In this document: positions 1-5,862 of the stretch, one piece after another
Layout of the letters: each line of letters starts with the position of its first letter
Position numbering within the stretch: position 1 is the stretch's first letter
Assembly: GCA_021202715.1 (NCBI GenBank)
Contig: JAJQCL010000242.1
Location: 1-5,866, forward strand
Direction of reading: 5' to 3'
Source: Lachnospiraceae bacterium
GTDB taxonomy: Bacteria > Bacillota > Clostridia > Lachnospirales > Lachnospiraceae
DNA length: 5,866 bases
The notes under the pieces: model-generated
Told to the model about the DNA's origin: nothing
Seen by the model: the letters and a program-made list of their open reading frames with translations, nothing else
Database searches by the model: none
Made by a program: the position numbers and the translations under genes

Positions 1-237
1 CTTGGCGAACACCAGAACGCGGACGGTCTTCCCGGTTCCGTGCGGCAGTACCACAGCGCCGCGGATCTGCTGATCGGCGTGACGACCATCGCAGCCAGTG
101 CGCACATGCAGCTCAACGGTCTCATCGAACTTGGCGGTCGCAGTCTTCTTCACCAGAGCGATGGCATCCGCACTGTCATACAGCGTCATACGCTCTACAT
201 TCTTAGCAGCCTCAGTATATTTCTTTCCTCTTTTCAT
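1..237 (-). CDS. rplA: 50S ribosomal protein L1, N-terminal part (cut by window edge)
   Basis: Large-subunit protein that binds the mobile L1 stalk (helices 76-78 of 23S rRNA), helps release deacylated tRNA from the E site, and in many bacteria represses translation of its own L11-L1 mRNA. Only the first 79 codons are visible; the full family length is about 230 residues, so the gene continues past the left edge. It starts ATG-AAA-AGA-GGA at 237, preceded by GAGGAGG about 8 nt upstream. Diagnostic stretches are TAKFDETVELHV (about 34-45) and DGRHADQQIRGAVVLPHGTGK (about 50-70), the latter the strongly conserved L1 domain I signature. F37 matches the phenylalanine used for RNA contact in characterised L1 proteins (family knowledge). 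The gap to rplK is 15 nt, which fits translational coupling. No frameshift is seen in the visible part. Confidence 0.96.
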   Translation of the reverse strand, partial: MKRGKKYTEAAKNVERMTLYDSADAIALVKKTATAKFDETVELHVRTGCDGRHADQQIRGAVVLPHGTGKTVRVLVFAK

Positions 238-252
238 CTCGGCACCCTCCTC

Positions 253-678
253 TTAGTCCTCTACGACGATACCCATGCTTCTGGCGGTACCGGCGATCAT
301 GCTGGTGGCGGCCTCAACGCTGGCAGCATTCAGGTCAGGCATCTTCAGTTCGGCGATCTTCTGCACCTCGGCTCTCGAAATGGTCGCAACCTTGGTCTTG
401 TTGGGGACGCCGGACCCGGACTTGATCTTGCAGGCTTTCTTCAGCAGAACGGCCGCAGGCGGGGTCTTGGTGATGAAGCTGAAGCTTCTATCTGCGTAAA
501 CGGTGATGACCACGGGGATGATCAGGTCTCCCTGGTCCGCCGTCCGCGCGTTAAACTCTTTGGTAAACTGAACGATATTCACTCCGTGCTGTCCCAGGGC
601 AGGACCTACGGGCGGTGCCGGCGTTGCTTTGCCGGCGGGAATCTGTAATTTGATGTAGCCTGTTACTTTCTTTGCCAT
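253..678 (-). CDS. rplK: 50S ribosomal protein L11
   Basis: L11 binds the GTPase-associated region of 23S rRNA with L10 and is needed for factor-dependent steps and for RelA sensing of uncharged tRNA (family knowledge). The protein is 141 residues, the usual length. The N-terminal domain (about 1-70) begins MAKKVTGYIKLQIPAGKA and has the proline-rich switch PAPPVGPALGQHGVNI (about 20-35), the thiostrepton/micrococcin contact region. The C-terminal RNA-binding domain (about 75-141) has KSGSGVPNKTKVATIS and ends in the typical MPDLNA...GTARSMGI pattern. ATG at 678 follows AGGAGG with 8-nt spacing. It is first in the rplK-rplA pair and is preceded by a structured leader with a probable L1-binding site, so L1 probably controls its translation. 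No key residue appears to be missing. Confidence 0.98.
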   Translation of the reverse strand: MAKKVTGYIKLQIPAGKATPAPPVGPALGQHGVNIVQFTKEFNARTADQGDLIIPVVITVYADRSFSFITKTPPAAVLLKKACKIKSGSGVPNKTKVATISRAEVQKIAELKMPDLNAASVEAATSMIAGTARSMGIVVED

Positions 679-715
679 CTTGGCTTCCTCCTGTTTTCTT
701 CAGCTTGCGCTGATG

Positions 716-746
716 GTGGTGCTTGCGGGGCGGATACCCCTTCCAC
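716..746 (-). promoter_or_regulatory. Probable L1-binding autoregulatory hairpin in the rplK leader
   Basis: On the minus strand, GTGG (746-743) pairs with CCAC (719-716). Inside, GGG (739-737) pairs with CCC (730-728), and G740 could pair C727. Between the stems lie AAG on the 5' side and CGCAAGCA on the 3' side, an asymmetric internal loop. The layout GUGG-RAG-stem/stem-CG...A-CCAC mirrors the L1-binding part of 23S rRNA (GGUGGGAG ... GCCGA...CCACC in E. coli as I remember it) and known L1 operator mRNAs. It sits 38 nt before the rplK start, where L1 is expected to repress the L11-L1 message. What I see is the fold; L1 binding is inferred from this resemblance and from gene order. The usual GAG is AAG here. 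Confidence 0.65.
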
Positions 747-768
747 ACGCATTTCCCGGGAACCATTC

Positions 769-794
769 GCAGTCCGCCCTGTCGGGCTCCCTGC
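769..794 (-). other. Hairpin with GGA/GGA internal loop in the nusG-rplK spacer
   Basis: The RNA-sense strand reads GCAG-GGA-GCCC-GACA-GGGC-GGA-CTGC: a 4-bp outer stem, a symmetric purine-only 3x3 internal loop, a 4-bp GC stem and a GACA tetraloop. It starts 20 nt after the nusG stop. An alternative pairing joins GGGAGCC (791-785) to GGTTCCC (764-758). No U-tract follows, so it is not a normal intrinsic terminator. A small third hairpin, TCAGC-GCAA-GCTGA (713-700, GNRA-type loop), lies between the L1-like site and the rplK ribosome binding site. Function unknown: it may be an mRNA-processing or stability element, or a part of the L1-responsive fold. Confidence 0.45.
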
Positions 795-814
795 TTATGT
801 TTCCTGCGGGTGCA

Positions 815-1330
815 TCACATCTTTCTCACCTCTGTGAAACTGAGCTCCACCGGGGTCTCCCGGCCGAACATCTCCACAGCGATGGTGACACTCTGTTTTC
901 CTTCGTTGATCTCCCGGATGGGTCCCACGGTTCCTTCCCAGACGCCGGTCGTGACAATGACGGTATCCCCGATCTCAAATTCGATCTGGATACTCTCGCC
1001 GCCGATGCCCATGTGAGCCATCTCCTCCGGCTCCAGAGGCACGGGCTTGCTCCCCGGTCCGACAAATCCGGTCACACCACGAGTATTGCGAACCACATAC
1101 CAGGTGTCGTCGTTCATGACCATATTGATCAGCACATAGCTGGGGAACATCTTTTTCTGAGAGGCTTTTCTCTCTCCGTTCTTGATCTCCACCACGTCGT
1201 GAAGCGGAACGGCCACCTCCAGAATCGTGTCCTGCAGCTTCCGGTTCTCAATGGTCTTTTCCAGATCCGCTTTCACCTTATTCTCATAGCCGGAGTAGGT
1301 ATGAACCACATACCATTTAGCATCTGCCAT
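815..1330 (-). CDS. nusG: Transcription termination/antitermination factor NusG
   Basis: NusG binds the RNA polymerase clamp and non-template DNA through its NGN domain and contacts ribosomal S10 or Rho through its KOW domain, affecting pausing and coupling (family knowledge). The 171-residue protein is of normal length. The NGN domain (about 4-107) starts KWYVVHTYSGYENKVK and includes KKMFPSYVLINM (59-70) and the hallmark RNTRGVTGFVGPG (81-93). The KOW domain (about 118-171) starts GDTVIV and ends VEMFGRETPVELSFTEVRKM. One local oddity is that the usual G-P-F after the first KOW strand is G-V-W here (129-131), with spacing retained. ATG at 1330 follows GGAGGAGGAGAAG. SecE ends 21 nt upstream, and the structured rplK leader follows the TGA stop. 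Confidence 0.97.
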   Translation of the reverse strand: MADAKWYVVHTYSGYENKVKADLEKTIENRKLQDTILEVAVPLHDVVEIKNGERKASQKKMFPSYVLINMVMNDDTWYVVRNTRGVTGFVGPGSKPVPLEPEEMAHMGIGGESIQIEFEIGDTVIVTTGVWEGTVGPIREINEGKQSVTIAVEMFGRETPVELSFTEVRKM

Positions 1331-1351
1331 ACGTCTTCTCCTCCTCCGCTC

Positions 1352-1522
1352 TTACAGAATAAAGCTCAGCCCGAACTTGATCACCGTATCCAGAACCGCC
1401 AGGAAGATTCCCAGCAGAACGCCTGTGACGACCACGGCGGTCGTCTCCCGAACCACTGTCCTCTGGTCCGGCCAGATGATCTTCTTGAATTCTGATTTCA
1501 GGGTCTCAAACTTTTCTCCCAT
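1352..1522 (-). CDS. secE: Preprotein translocase subunit SecE
   Basis: A small gene of 56 codons. SecE clamps the SecY channel of the Sec translocon in the cytoplasmic membrane. The translation starts MGEKFETLKSEFKKIIWPDQ, an amphipathic helix followed by the conserved F-K-x-I-x-W-P motif (F12, W17, P18). Residues RTVVRETTAVVV and a single hydrophobic span of about 20-25 residues (about 28-49) follow, ending FGLSFIL. The single-span short form (about 55-75 residues) is usual outside the Proteobacteria. ATG at 1522 is preceded by AAAGGA with 7-nt spacing, and the stop is TAA at 1354-1352. Position between rpmG and nusG is the classic location and supports the call. The usual WPSR sequence is WPDQ here, which is acceptable variation. 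Confidence 0.93.
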   Translation of the reverse strand: MGEKFETLKSEFKKIIWPDQRTVVRETTAVVVTGVLLGIFLAVLDTVIKFGLSFIL

Positions 1523-1549
1523 AGGAATGTCCTTTCTCTCAGAATCCGA

Positions 1550-1699
1550 TTACTTGGTTTCCTTGTGCACTGTGTGTTTCTTGCAGAATCTGCAGTACTT
1601 TCTGGTCTCCATTCTCTCGGGATGGTTCTTCTTTTCTTTGGTCATGTTGTAGTTTCTCTGCTTGCACTCAGTGCAGGCCAAAGTGACTCGTACACGCAT
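1550..1699 (-). CDS. rpmG: 50S ribosomal protein L33, zinc-binding (four-cysteine) form
   Basis: L33 is a small large-subunit protein near the E site. The ORF is open further upstream, but the first fitting start is ATG at 1699, preceded by GGAGGG with about 8-nt spacing; it yields 49 residues, the standard length, beginning MRVRVTLACTECKQRNY. C9, C12, C36 and C39 form two CxxC pairs, so this is the zinc-binding (C+) paralogue. The centre has NMTKEKKNHPERMETRKYC, typical of L33. The genome may also encode a zinc-free L33, but this window does not show it. It leads the transcription unit to secE and nusG, with a 27-nt gap to secE. A promoter lies about 90-120 nt upstream. Confidence 0.96.
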   Translation of the reverse strand: MRVRVTLACTECKQRNYNMTKEKKNHPERMETRKYCRFCKKHTVHKETK

Positions 1700-1755
1700 C
1701 TCTTTTCCCTCCGCTCGCTGCCGGCTCGTTCTTACCACAGCTGATTTTTATACAC

Positions 1756-1826
1756 AAAAAAAAGACCTCGATCTTCGTCTTGCCGTATGAGTGTACCACG
1801 GTTTGAGACGCCCGTCAAGGTCTTTT
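1756..1826 (-). terminator. Terminator-like long palindrome with eight-U tail, read-through from glyA
   Basis: AAAAGACCT (1826-1818) is perfectly complementary to AGGTCTTTT (1768-1760), and the stem extends three pairs inwards (T1817·G1769, G1816-C1770, A1815-T1771). Further in, CGTCT (1810-1806) pairs AGACG (1780-1776) and CCGT (1801-1798) pairs ACGG (1786-1783). The 3' arm runs into T8 (1763-1756), as in an intrinsic terminator. RNA from glyA could form the full fold; RNA starting at the embedded promoter lacks the 5' arm and could form only a weak AAGAC/GTCTT stem. The termination role is inferred from structure. Confidence 0.5.
1790..1818 (-). promoter_or_regulatory. Sigma-A-type promoter for rpmG-secE-nusG
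   Basis: TTGACG (-35, 1818-1813), a 17-nt spacer, and TACACT (-10, 1795-1790) with an extended TGG directly before the -10. Predicted start is around 1786-1783, giving an RNA leader of about 85 nt before the rpmG ATG. The -35 matches 5 of 6 consensus bases and the -10 matches 4 of 6, helped by the TG extension and ideal spacing. The whole promoter lies inside the loop side of the palindrome 1756-1826. Confidence 0.65.
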
Positions 1827-1830
1827 GCGT

Positions 1831-1875
1831 AAAAAGGTGCGCTATCGGCGACAAAATTTCTTCTGTCCGATCACC
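1831..1875 (-). terminator. Probable intrinsic terminator after glyA
   Basis: Four nt after the glyA stop, GGTG (1875-1872), ATCG (1871-1868) and GACA (1867-1864, counted from the second G) can pair with TGTC, CGAT and CACC on the 3' arm. The 3' arm carries a GC bulge and an AGCG bulge. CACC (1839-1836) runs directly into T5 (1835-1831). The bulges make it imperfect and the U-tract is short, so it may leak into the second structure just downstream. Confidence 0.45.
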
Positions 1876-1879
1876 GTTT

Positions 1880-3130
1880 TCAGTTATACAACGGATACTT
1901 CGCGCAGAGTTCCTCCACACCGGCGCGGATGGCATCGGCCGAATTCTCATAGTCCTTTGCCGCCAGAGCGATGAACTCCGCGATCTTCTCCATATCCTCT
2001 TCCACCATGCCGCGGGCTGTCACGGCGGCGGTTCCCAGACGGACGCCGCTGGTCACGAAGGGCTTCTGCGGGTCGTTGGGGCCGGCATTCTTGTTGGCGG
2101 TGATATACACGGAATCCAGGCGCTGCTCCAGTTCCTTTCCGGTCAGCTCCAGGTTCCGCAAATCCACCAGCATCAGATGATTGTCGGTGCCGCCGGACAC
2201 CAGATCGATGCCGCGGGAGGTCAGGCCCTCCGCCAGGGCTTTAGCGTTCTTTACCACCTGCGCCGCATACTCCTTAAATTCCGGACGCAGCGCCTCGCCG
2301 AAACACACGGCCTTCGCCGCAATGACATGCATCAGAGGACCGCCCTGCATACCGGGGAAGACCGCCTTGTTCAGAGCAGGGCCGAATTCTTCCTTCGCCA
2401 GGATCAGGCCGCCGCGGGGACCCCGCAGCGTCTTATGTGTGGTGGTCGTCACCACATCCGCGTAAGGCACCGGCGACGGATGCGCACCGCCCGCCACCAG
2501 ACCGGCAATGTGAGCCATATCTACCATATAAAGTGCACCGACCTTCTTCGCGATCTGACCGATGCGCTCAAAATCAATGATGCGGGGGTAGGCGGAGGCA
2601 CCAGCCACGATGAGCTTCGGCTTCACCTCCATCGCCTGCGCCTCAAACGCGTCATAGTCGATGACCCCGGACGCCGTGATGCCGTAGGGGACAAAATGGT
2701 ACAGCTTCCCGCTCATGTTGACCGGTGCGCCGTGCGTCAGATGGCCTCCCTCGGCCAGGTTCATCCCCATGACCGTATCGCCCGGCTGGATCAGCGCCGA
2801 ATACACTGCCAGATTCGCTTGGGCGCCGGAATGGGGCTGCACATTGGCATACTCCGCGCCGAACAGCTTCCTGGCGCGGTCAATTGCCAGACTCTCCACC
2901 ACATCCACATATTCGCAGCCGCCATAGTAGCGCTTTCCGGGATACCCTTCAGCATATTTATTGGTCAGGCAGCTCCCCATGGCTGCCATGACAGCCGGAG
3001 AGACCAGGTTTTCCGAAGCGATCAGCTCGATATTTCTCTTCTGGCGGCCCAGCTCCTGCTTCATGGCCGCGCCCACCTCGGGATCGTACTGTGAAACAAA
3101 CCCGATGGTATCCATCATGTCGTTATACAT
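1880..3130 (-). CDS. glyA: Serine hydroxymethyltransferase
   Basis: PLP enzyme that interconverts serine plus tetrahydrofolate with glycine plus 5,10-methylene-THF, the main one-carbon source in the cytoplasm. The protein has 416 residues, the normal size. Visible signatures are ELIASENLVS (35-44), NKYAEGYPGKRYYGG (57-71), H130 in GGHLTHG (cofactor stacking), D204 in VDMAHIAG, the PLP Schiff-base lysine K233 in TTTTHKTLRGPRGG, and R364 in SGVRLGTAAVTARG (substrate carboxylate). The reading frame stays open for another 52 codons upstream, but that stretch is not family-like and overlaps proS; ATG at 3130 follows AAAGGA with 7-nt spacing and gives the right N-terminus. It lies 94 nt after proS with no clear promoter or terminator between, so co-transcription is likely. 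Probable terminators follow its TGA stop. Confidence 0.97.
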   Translation of the reverse strand: MYNDMMDTIGFVSQYDPEVGAAMKQELGRQKRNIELIASENLVSPAVMAAMGSCLTNKYAEGYPGKRYYGGCEYVDVVESLAIDRARKLFGAEYANVQPHSGAQANLAVYSALIQPGDTVMGMNLAEGGHLTHGAPVNMSGKLYHFVPYGITASGVIDYDAFEAQAMEVKPKLIVAGASAYPRIIDFERIGQIAKKVGALYMVDMAHIAGLVAGGAHPSPVPYADVVTTTTHKTLRGPRGGLILAKEEFGPALNKAVFPGMQGGPLMHVIAAKAVCFGEALRPEFKEYAAQVVKNAKALAEGLTSRGIDLVSGGTDNHLMLVDLRNLELTGKELEQRLDSVYITANKNAGPNDPQKPFVTSGVRLGTAAVTARGMVEEDMEKIAEFIALAAKDYENSADAIRAGVEELCAKYPLYN

Positions 3131-3224
3131 GGCGATGTCCTTTCTGTATGTTTCATTCTCAATAATGCAAGTGTTCTGTTCCGTCTTCCAGCTTCTCCGA
3201 TACAGTCCGCGATCCGCCTTACGA

Positions 3225-4664
3225 TCAATAGGCCTTGCCCCAGTAGACCAGCTTCTTCGCCGGTCGTCCGCAGCAGACACAGACATCGGAGAGCTTCTCC
3301 TGCTCGAACGGCATGCAGCGAGAAGTGGCCGTCGTATCTTCCTTGATCTTCAATTCGCAGGCTTCATCGCCGCACCACATGGCTTTCACGAAACCAGGGC
3401 GGTTCGCCACCGCATCCTGGAACTCCTCATACGTAACCGCTTCATACATATGAGAATCCAGATGCGCTTTCGCACGATTATACATATCGTTCTGCATCGC
3501 ATCGAGCATCTCACGCACACTGTCTGCCAGCCCGGTCAGGGGGACGATGCGTTTTTCCCGGGTATCCCGCCGCACGAGGACGGCCTGTCCGGCCTCGATG
3601 TCCTTGGGGCCGATTTCCACCCGGAGCGGGATGCCGCGCATCTCCTGCTCGCTGAACTTCCAGCCGGGACTCTTGTCGCTGTCGTCGACCTTTACCTTGA
3701 ATCCGGCTTCTGTCAGCTCCTCCTGCAGCTCCATTGCCCGATCCAGAACCCCCGCCTTGTGCTGCGCGATCGGAATCACCATGATCTGCGTCGGCGCGAT
3801 GCGGGGCGGCAGCACCAGCCCGCTGTCATCGCCGTGCACCATGATCAGTGCGCCGATGATGCGGGTGGACATCCCCCACGAGGTCTGATGGACGTACTGC
3901 AGCTGATTTTCCTTATCTGAATACTGGATCCCGAAAGCCTTCGCGAAGCCGTCCCCGAAGTTATGGCTCGTACCGGCCTGCAGTGCCTTGCCATCATGCA
4001 TCAGTGCCTCGATGGTGTAGGTCTCCTCGGCGCCGGCGAATTTTTCTTTGTCCGTCTTCTGTCCCTTAATCACCGGGATCGCCAGCACTTCTTTGCAGAA
4101 ATCCGCATACACGTTCAGCATCTGGATGGTGCGCTCCTGCGCCTCCTCCTGCGTCGCGTGCGCCGTATGCCCCTCCTGCCACCAGAATTCGGTCGTACGC
4201 AGGAACGGGCGGGTGGTCTTTTCACTGCGAACCACCGAGCACCACTGATTATATACCTTGGGAAGGTCCCGATGCGACTGCACGATATCCTTGTAAAGCT
4301 CACAGAACAGCGTCTCCGAGGTGGGGCGGATGCACAGACGCTCCTGCAGCTTCTCACCGCCCATATGCGTCACCCAGGCCACCTCCGGCGCGAAGCCCTC
4401 CACCTGATCCTTCTCCTTCTGCAGCAGGCTTTCGGGAATGAAAAGGGGCATTCCCACATTTTCCACGCCGGTGGCTTTAAAGCGCTCATCCAGCTGATGC
4501 ATGATGTTCTCCCAGATCGCATACCCGGCGGGGCGCAGGATCATGCAACCCTTCACACTGGAATAGTTGACCAGTTCCGCTTTCTTCACCACATCCGTGT
4601 ACCACTGGGCGAAGTCCTCCTCCATCGGAGTGATCGCCTCCACCAATTTCTTTTCCTTTGCCAT
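3225..4664 (-). CDS. proS: Prolyl-tRNA synthetase, archaeal/eukaryotic-like short form
   Basis: Class II synthetase that charges tRNA-Pro with proline. The 479-residue length, absence of the roughly 180-residue editing insertion between motifs 2 and 3, and C-terminal zinc domain identify the type-3 (archaeal/eukaryotic-like) ProRS rather than the E. coli type. In order: catalytic core with CIRPTSETLF (111-120; T115 and E117 in the proline site), motif 2 FLRTTEFWWQEGHTAH (154-169), TSHNFGDGF (232-240), motif 3 GMSTRIIGALIMVHGDDSGLVLPPRIAP (264-291), an anticodon-binding domain (about 292-395), and a C-terminal domain with C431/C436 and C462/C465 as probable zinc ligands, ending WGKAY. The terminal tyrosine is a hallmark of this class. 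ATG at 4664 follows AGAAGGAG with 7-nt spacing. A good promoter lies 85-113 nt upstream; glyA follows. Confidence 0.97.
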   Translation of the reverse strand: MAKEKKLVEAITPMEEDFAQWYTDVVKKAELVNYSSVKGCMILRPAGYAIWENIMHQLDERFKATGVENVGMPLFIPESLLQKEKDQVEGFAPEVAWVTHMGGEKLQERLCIRPTSETLFCELYKDIVQSHRDLPKVYNQWCSVVRSEKTTRPFLRTTEFWWQEGHTAHATQEEAQERTIQMLNVYADFCKEVLAIPVIKGQKTDKEKFAGAEETYTIEALMHDGKALQAGTSHNFGDGFAKAFGIQYSDKENQLQYVHQTSWGMSTRIIGALIMVHGDDSGLVLPPRIAPTQIMVIPIAQHKAGVLDRAMELQEELTEAGFKVKVDDSDKSPGWKFSEQEMRGIPLRVEIGPKDIEAGQAVLVRRDTREKRIVPLTGLADSVREMLDAMQNDMYNRAKAHLDSHMYEAVTYEEFQDAVANRPGFVKAMWCGDEACELKIKEDTTATSRCMPFEQEKLSDVCVCCGRPAKKLVYWGKAY

Positions 4665-4748
4665 CTGTATGCTCCTTCTCTGTCTCTTTCATGATCCATT
4701 CAGCCGTTCGGTATCCTCTGCATCCATACCGTCTGTCAATCGAAACCT

Positions 4749-4777
4749 ATGATAGCATAAAGGATTTTCTTTTTCAA
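4749..4777 (-). promoter_or_regulatory. Sigma-A-type promoter for proS (and probably glyA)
   Basis: TTGAAA (-35, 4777-4772), a 17-nt A-rich spacer, and TATCAT (-10, 4754-4749) with TGC immediately before it (extended -10). The start is predicted near 4742-4740, giving a 5' leader of about 76 nt. I see no T-box, riboswitch or obvious hairpin in that leader. No convincing terminator for the upstream transporter was found in 4778-4837, so read-through is possible. Confidence 0.7.
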
Positions 4778-4837
4778 CTGTGGATTTTCGGCGCCCGTTC
4801 CCGTTCCATTCGCTTCGTCACATTCTCCGATTTTCAT

Positions 4838-5767
4838 TTACACCAACAGCAGGATCAACGGGATCGTCACGATACAGCAGAGGCTGGACAGGAAGATGGC
4901 CCGCGCCGCCAGCTCAGAATCCGTCCCGTACTGATTGGAAAGTGTGAGGACGACCGCCGGGCAGGGCATGGCCTGCACGATGGCAATGATCCCGGCGACC
5001 AGACTGTCGGCCGGGAGGGGAAGGAAATGAAGGAACAGGACAATCAGAAGAGGCATGACCAGCAGACGCATGACCGTAATGGAGATCACATCCCGGTCTC
5101 GGAAGACCGCGGAAAGACTGCCATGCGAGAGGCTCAGGCCGATCAGCAGCATGGACAGCGGCGTGGTGATCGCACCAAAATAGTCCGTCACAGTCAGAAT
5201 CAGTTCCGGCACCGGCGCCTGCGTCAGAAAGCAGGCCAGTCCCAGCACGACCGCCCCGTTGACGTTGGTCAGAAGGACCTTCTTCCAGTCTGTCTTTCCC
5301 TGTTCTGAGGAACCGCTCGTGAGGATCCCCACCCCCAGGCTGTAGCAAAGAATCGTCTGTGCCAGATTCATCATGGAAGCCAGAAACAGCCCCTCGCTCC
5401 CGAGAAGCGCGTAGACGATGGGAAATCCCATGAATCCGCCGTTGCTCAGCGTCGCCGCCAGCACCCACACGCCCCGACGTCTCTGCGGAACCCGCAGCAG
5501 GCGGGAGGCGGCCAGATTGAGCGCAGCGCCCGCCAGGATGATCATAAGATCCAGAACGAAAATGATCACACTGTCCCGCACCAGGTTGCTGTCATATTCC
5601 TGGATCATGGAACTGAAGATCATACAGGGAAGTCCCACATTCATCACAATGGATGTCAGATCCCGTTCCGCCCGATCGCTGAGCATCCGCCGCTTCCCCA
5701 TAACCAGTCCCACAACGATCATGGCGAAGATGACGATCAGGTTGTTGACGACGATTCCTATGTTCAT
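4838..5767 (-). CDS. AEC-family (auxin efflux carrier type) transporter
   Basis: Predicted inner-membrane secondary transporter of the AEC family (Pfam Mem_trans), whose bacterial members move small carboxylates such as malate or other organic anions; the substrate here cannot be told. The 309-residue protein is the usual size and shows about ten hydrophobic segments: roughly 5-23, 36-55, 66-86, 99-120, 126-149, 166-183, 193-213, 230-249, 254-277 and 288-308, in two halves. Family signatures are MNVGLPCMIFSS (42-53), the SNGGFMGFPIVYALLG stretch (108-123), TTPLSMLLIGLSLS (201-214) and AMPCPAVVLTLSNQYG (266-281). ATG at 5767 puts the first membrane segment at the N-terminus, as usual, though GAGGAG is about 12 nt away. 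An in-frame ATG at 5824 would add 19 hydrophilic residues. It is followed, 173 nt on, by proS, which has its own promoter; no functional link is evident. Confidence 0.88.
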   Translation of the reverse strand: MNIGIVVNNLIVIFAMIVVGLVMGKRRMLSDRAERDLTSIVMNVGLPCMIFSSMIQEYDSNLVRDSVIIFVLDLMIILAGAALNLAASRLLRVPQRRRGVWVLAATLSNGGFMGFPIVYALLGSEGLFLASMMNLAQTILCYSLGVGILTSGSSEQGKTDWKKVLLTNVNGAVVLGLACFLTQAPVPELILTVTDYFGAITTPLSMLLIGLSLSHGSLSAVFRDRDVISITVMRLLVMPLLIVLFLHFLPLPADSLVAGIIAIVQAMPCPAVVLTLSNQYGTDSELAARAIFLSSLCCIVTIPLILLLV

Positions 5768-5790
5768 TTCGTTTTTCTTCTCCTCGTACA

Positions 5791-5810
5791 CGCCCGCAGG
5801 GCGCACCCTG
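5791..5810 (-). other. Two mutually exclusive GC-rich hairpins in the transporter leader
   Basis: CAGGG-TGCG-CCCTG (5810-5797) and CGCCC-TGC-GGGCG (5803-5791) overlap, so only one can form at a time. They end 6 nt upstream of the GAGGAG (5785-5780) that serves the preferred start at 5767. If translation starts at 5824 instead, they lie within coding sequence. A regulatory role is inference only. Confidence 0.3.
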
Positions 5811-5837
5811 TGCAAGCGTTCCATTCCTGACCTTTGG

Positions 5838-5862
5838 TCCGTAAGAGATATGACACTACGGA
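5838..5862. repeat. 6-bp inverted repeat near the right edge
   Basis: TCCGTA and TACGGA are separated by 13 bp upstream of the transporter. The spacing would suit a dimeric regulator or a weak RNA hairpin. No U-tract follows, and no clear promoter can be assigned with the sequence available before the window ends. Confidence 0.3.

Noticed and set aside
680..1495. 271-codon plus-strand open frame opposite nusG and secE
   Set aside because: It runs across the rplK leader, nusG and secE on the opposite strand, with no plausible ribosome binding site.
1523..1549. Possible tRNA-Trp between rpmG and secE, as in some Firmicutes
   Set aside because: The gap is only 27 nt, too short for a tRNA gene.
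1745..1755. TATAAA as a second -10 box for rpmG
   Set aside because: No acceptable -35 at 16-18 nt upstream and no TG extension; the sequence may be just A/T-rich leader after the U-tract.
1787..3094. 435-codon open frame on the plus strand opposite glyA
   Set aside because: It lies antisense to a clearly conserved glyA, shows a low-complexity mix rich in H, R, Q and G without family signatures, and has no ribosome binding site. Typical shadow frame of a GC-rich gene.
3131..3286. 52-codon N-terminal extension of glyA reaching into proS
   Set aside because: The extension is arginine/serine-rich, unlike SHMT N-termini, and overlaps proS; the ATG at 3130 has a good ribosome binding site and gives the normal length.
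2961..3920. 319-codon plus-strand open frame across glyA and proS
   Set aside because: It spans two real genes and their spacer on the opposite strand, with no recognisable domain or start signal.
3963..4694. 243-codon plus-strand open frame opposite proS
   Set aside because: Antisense shadow; composition dominated by L, H and R, and no family motif.
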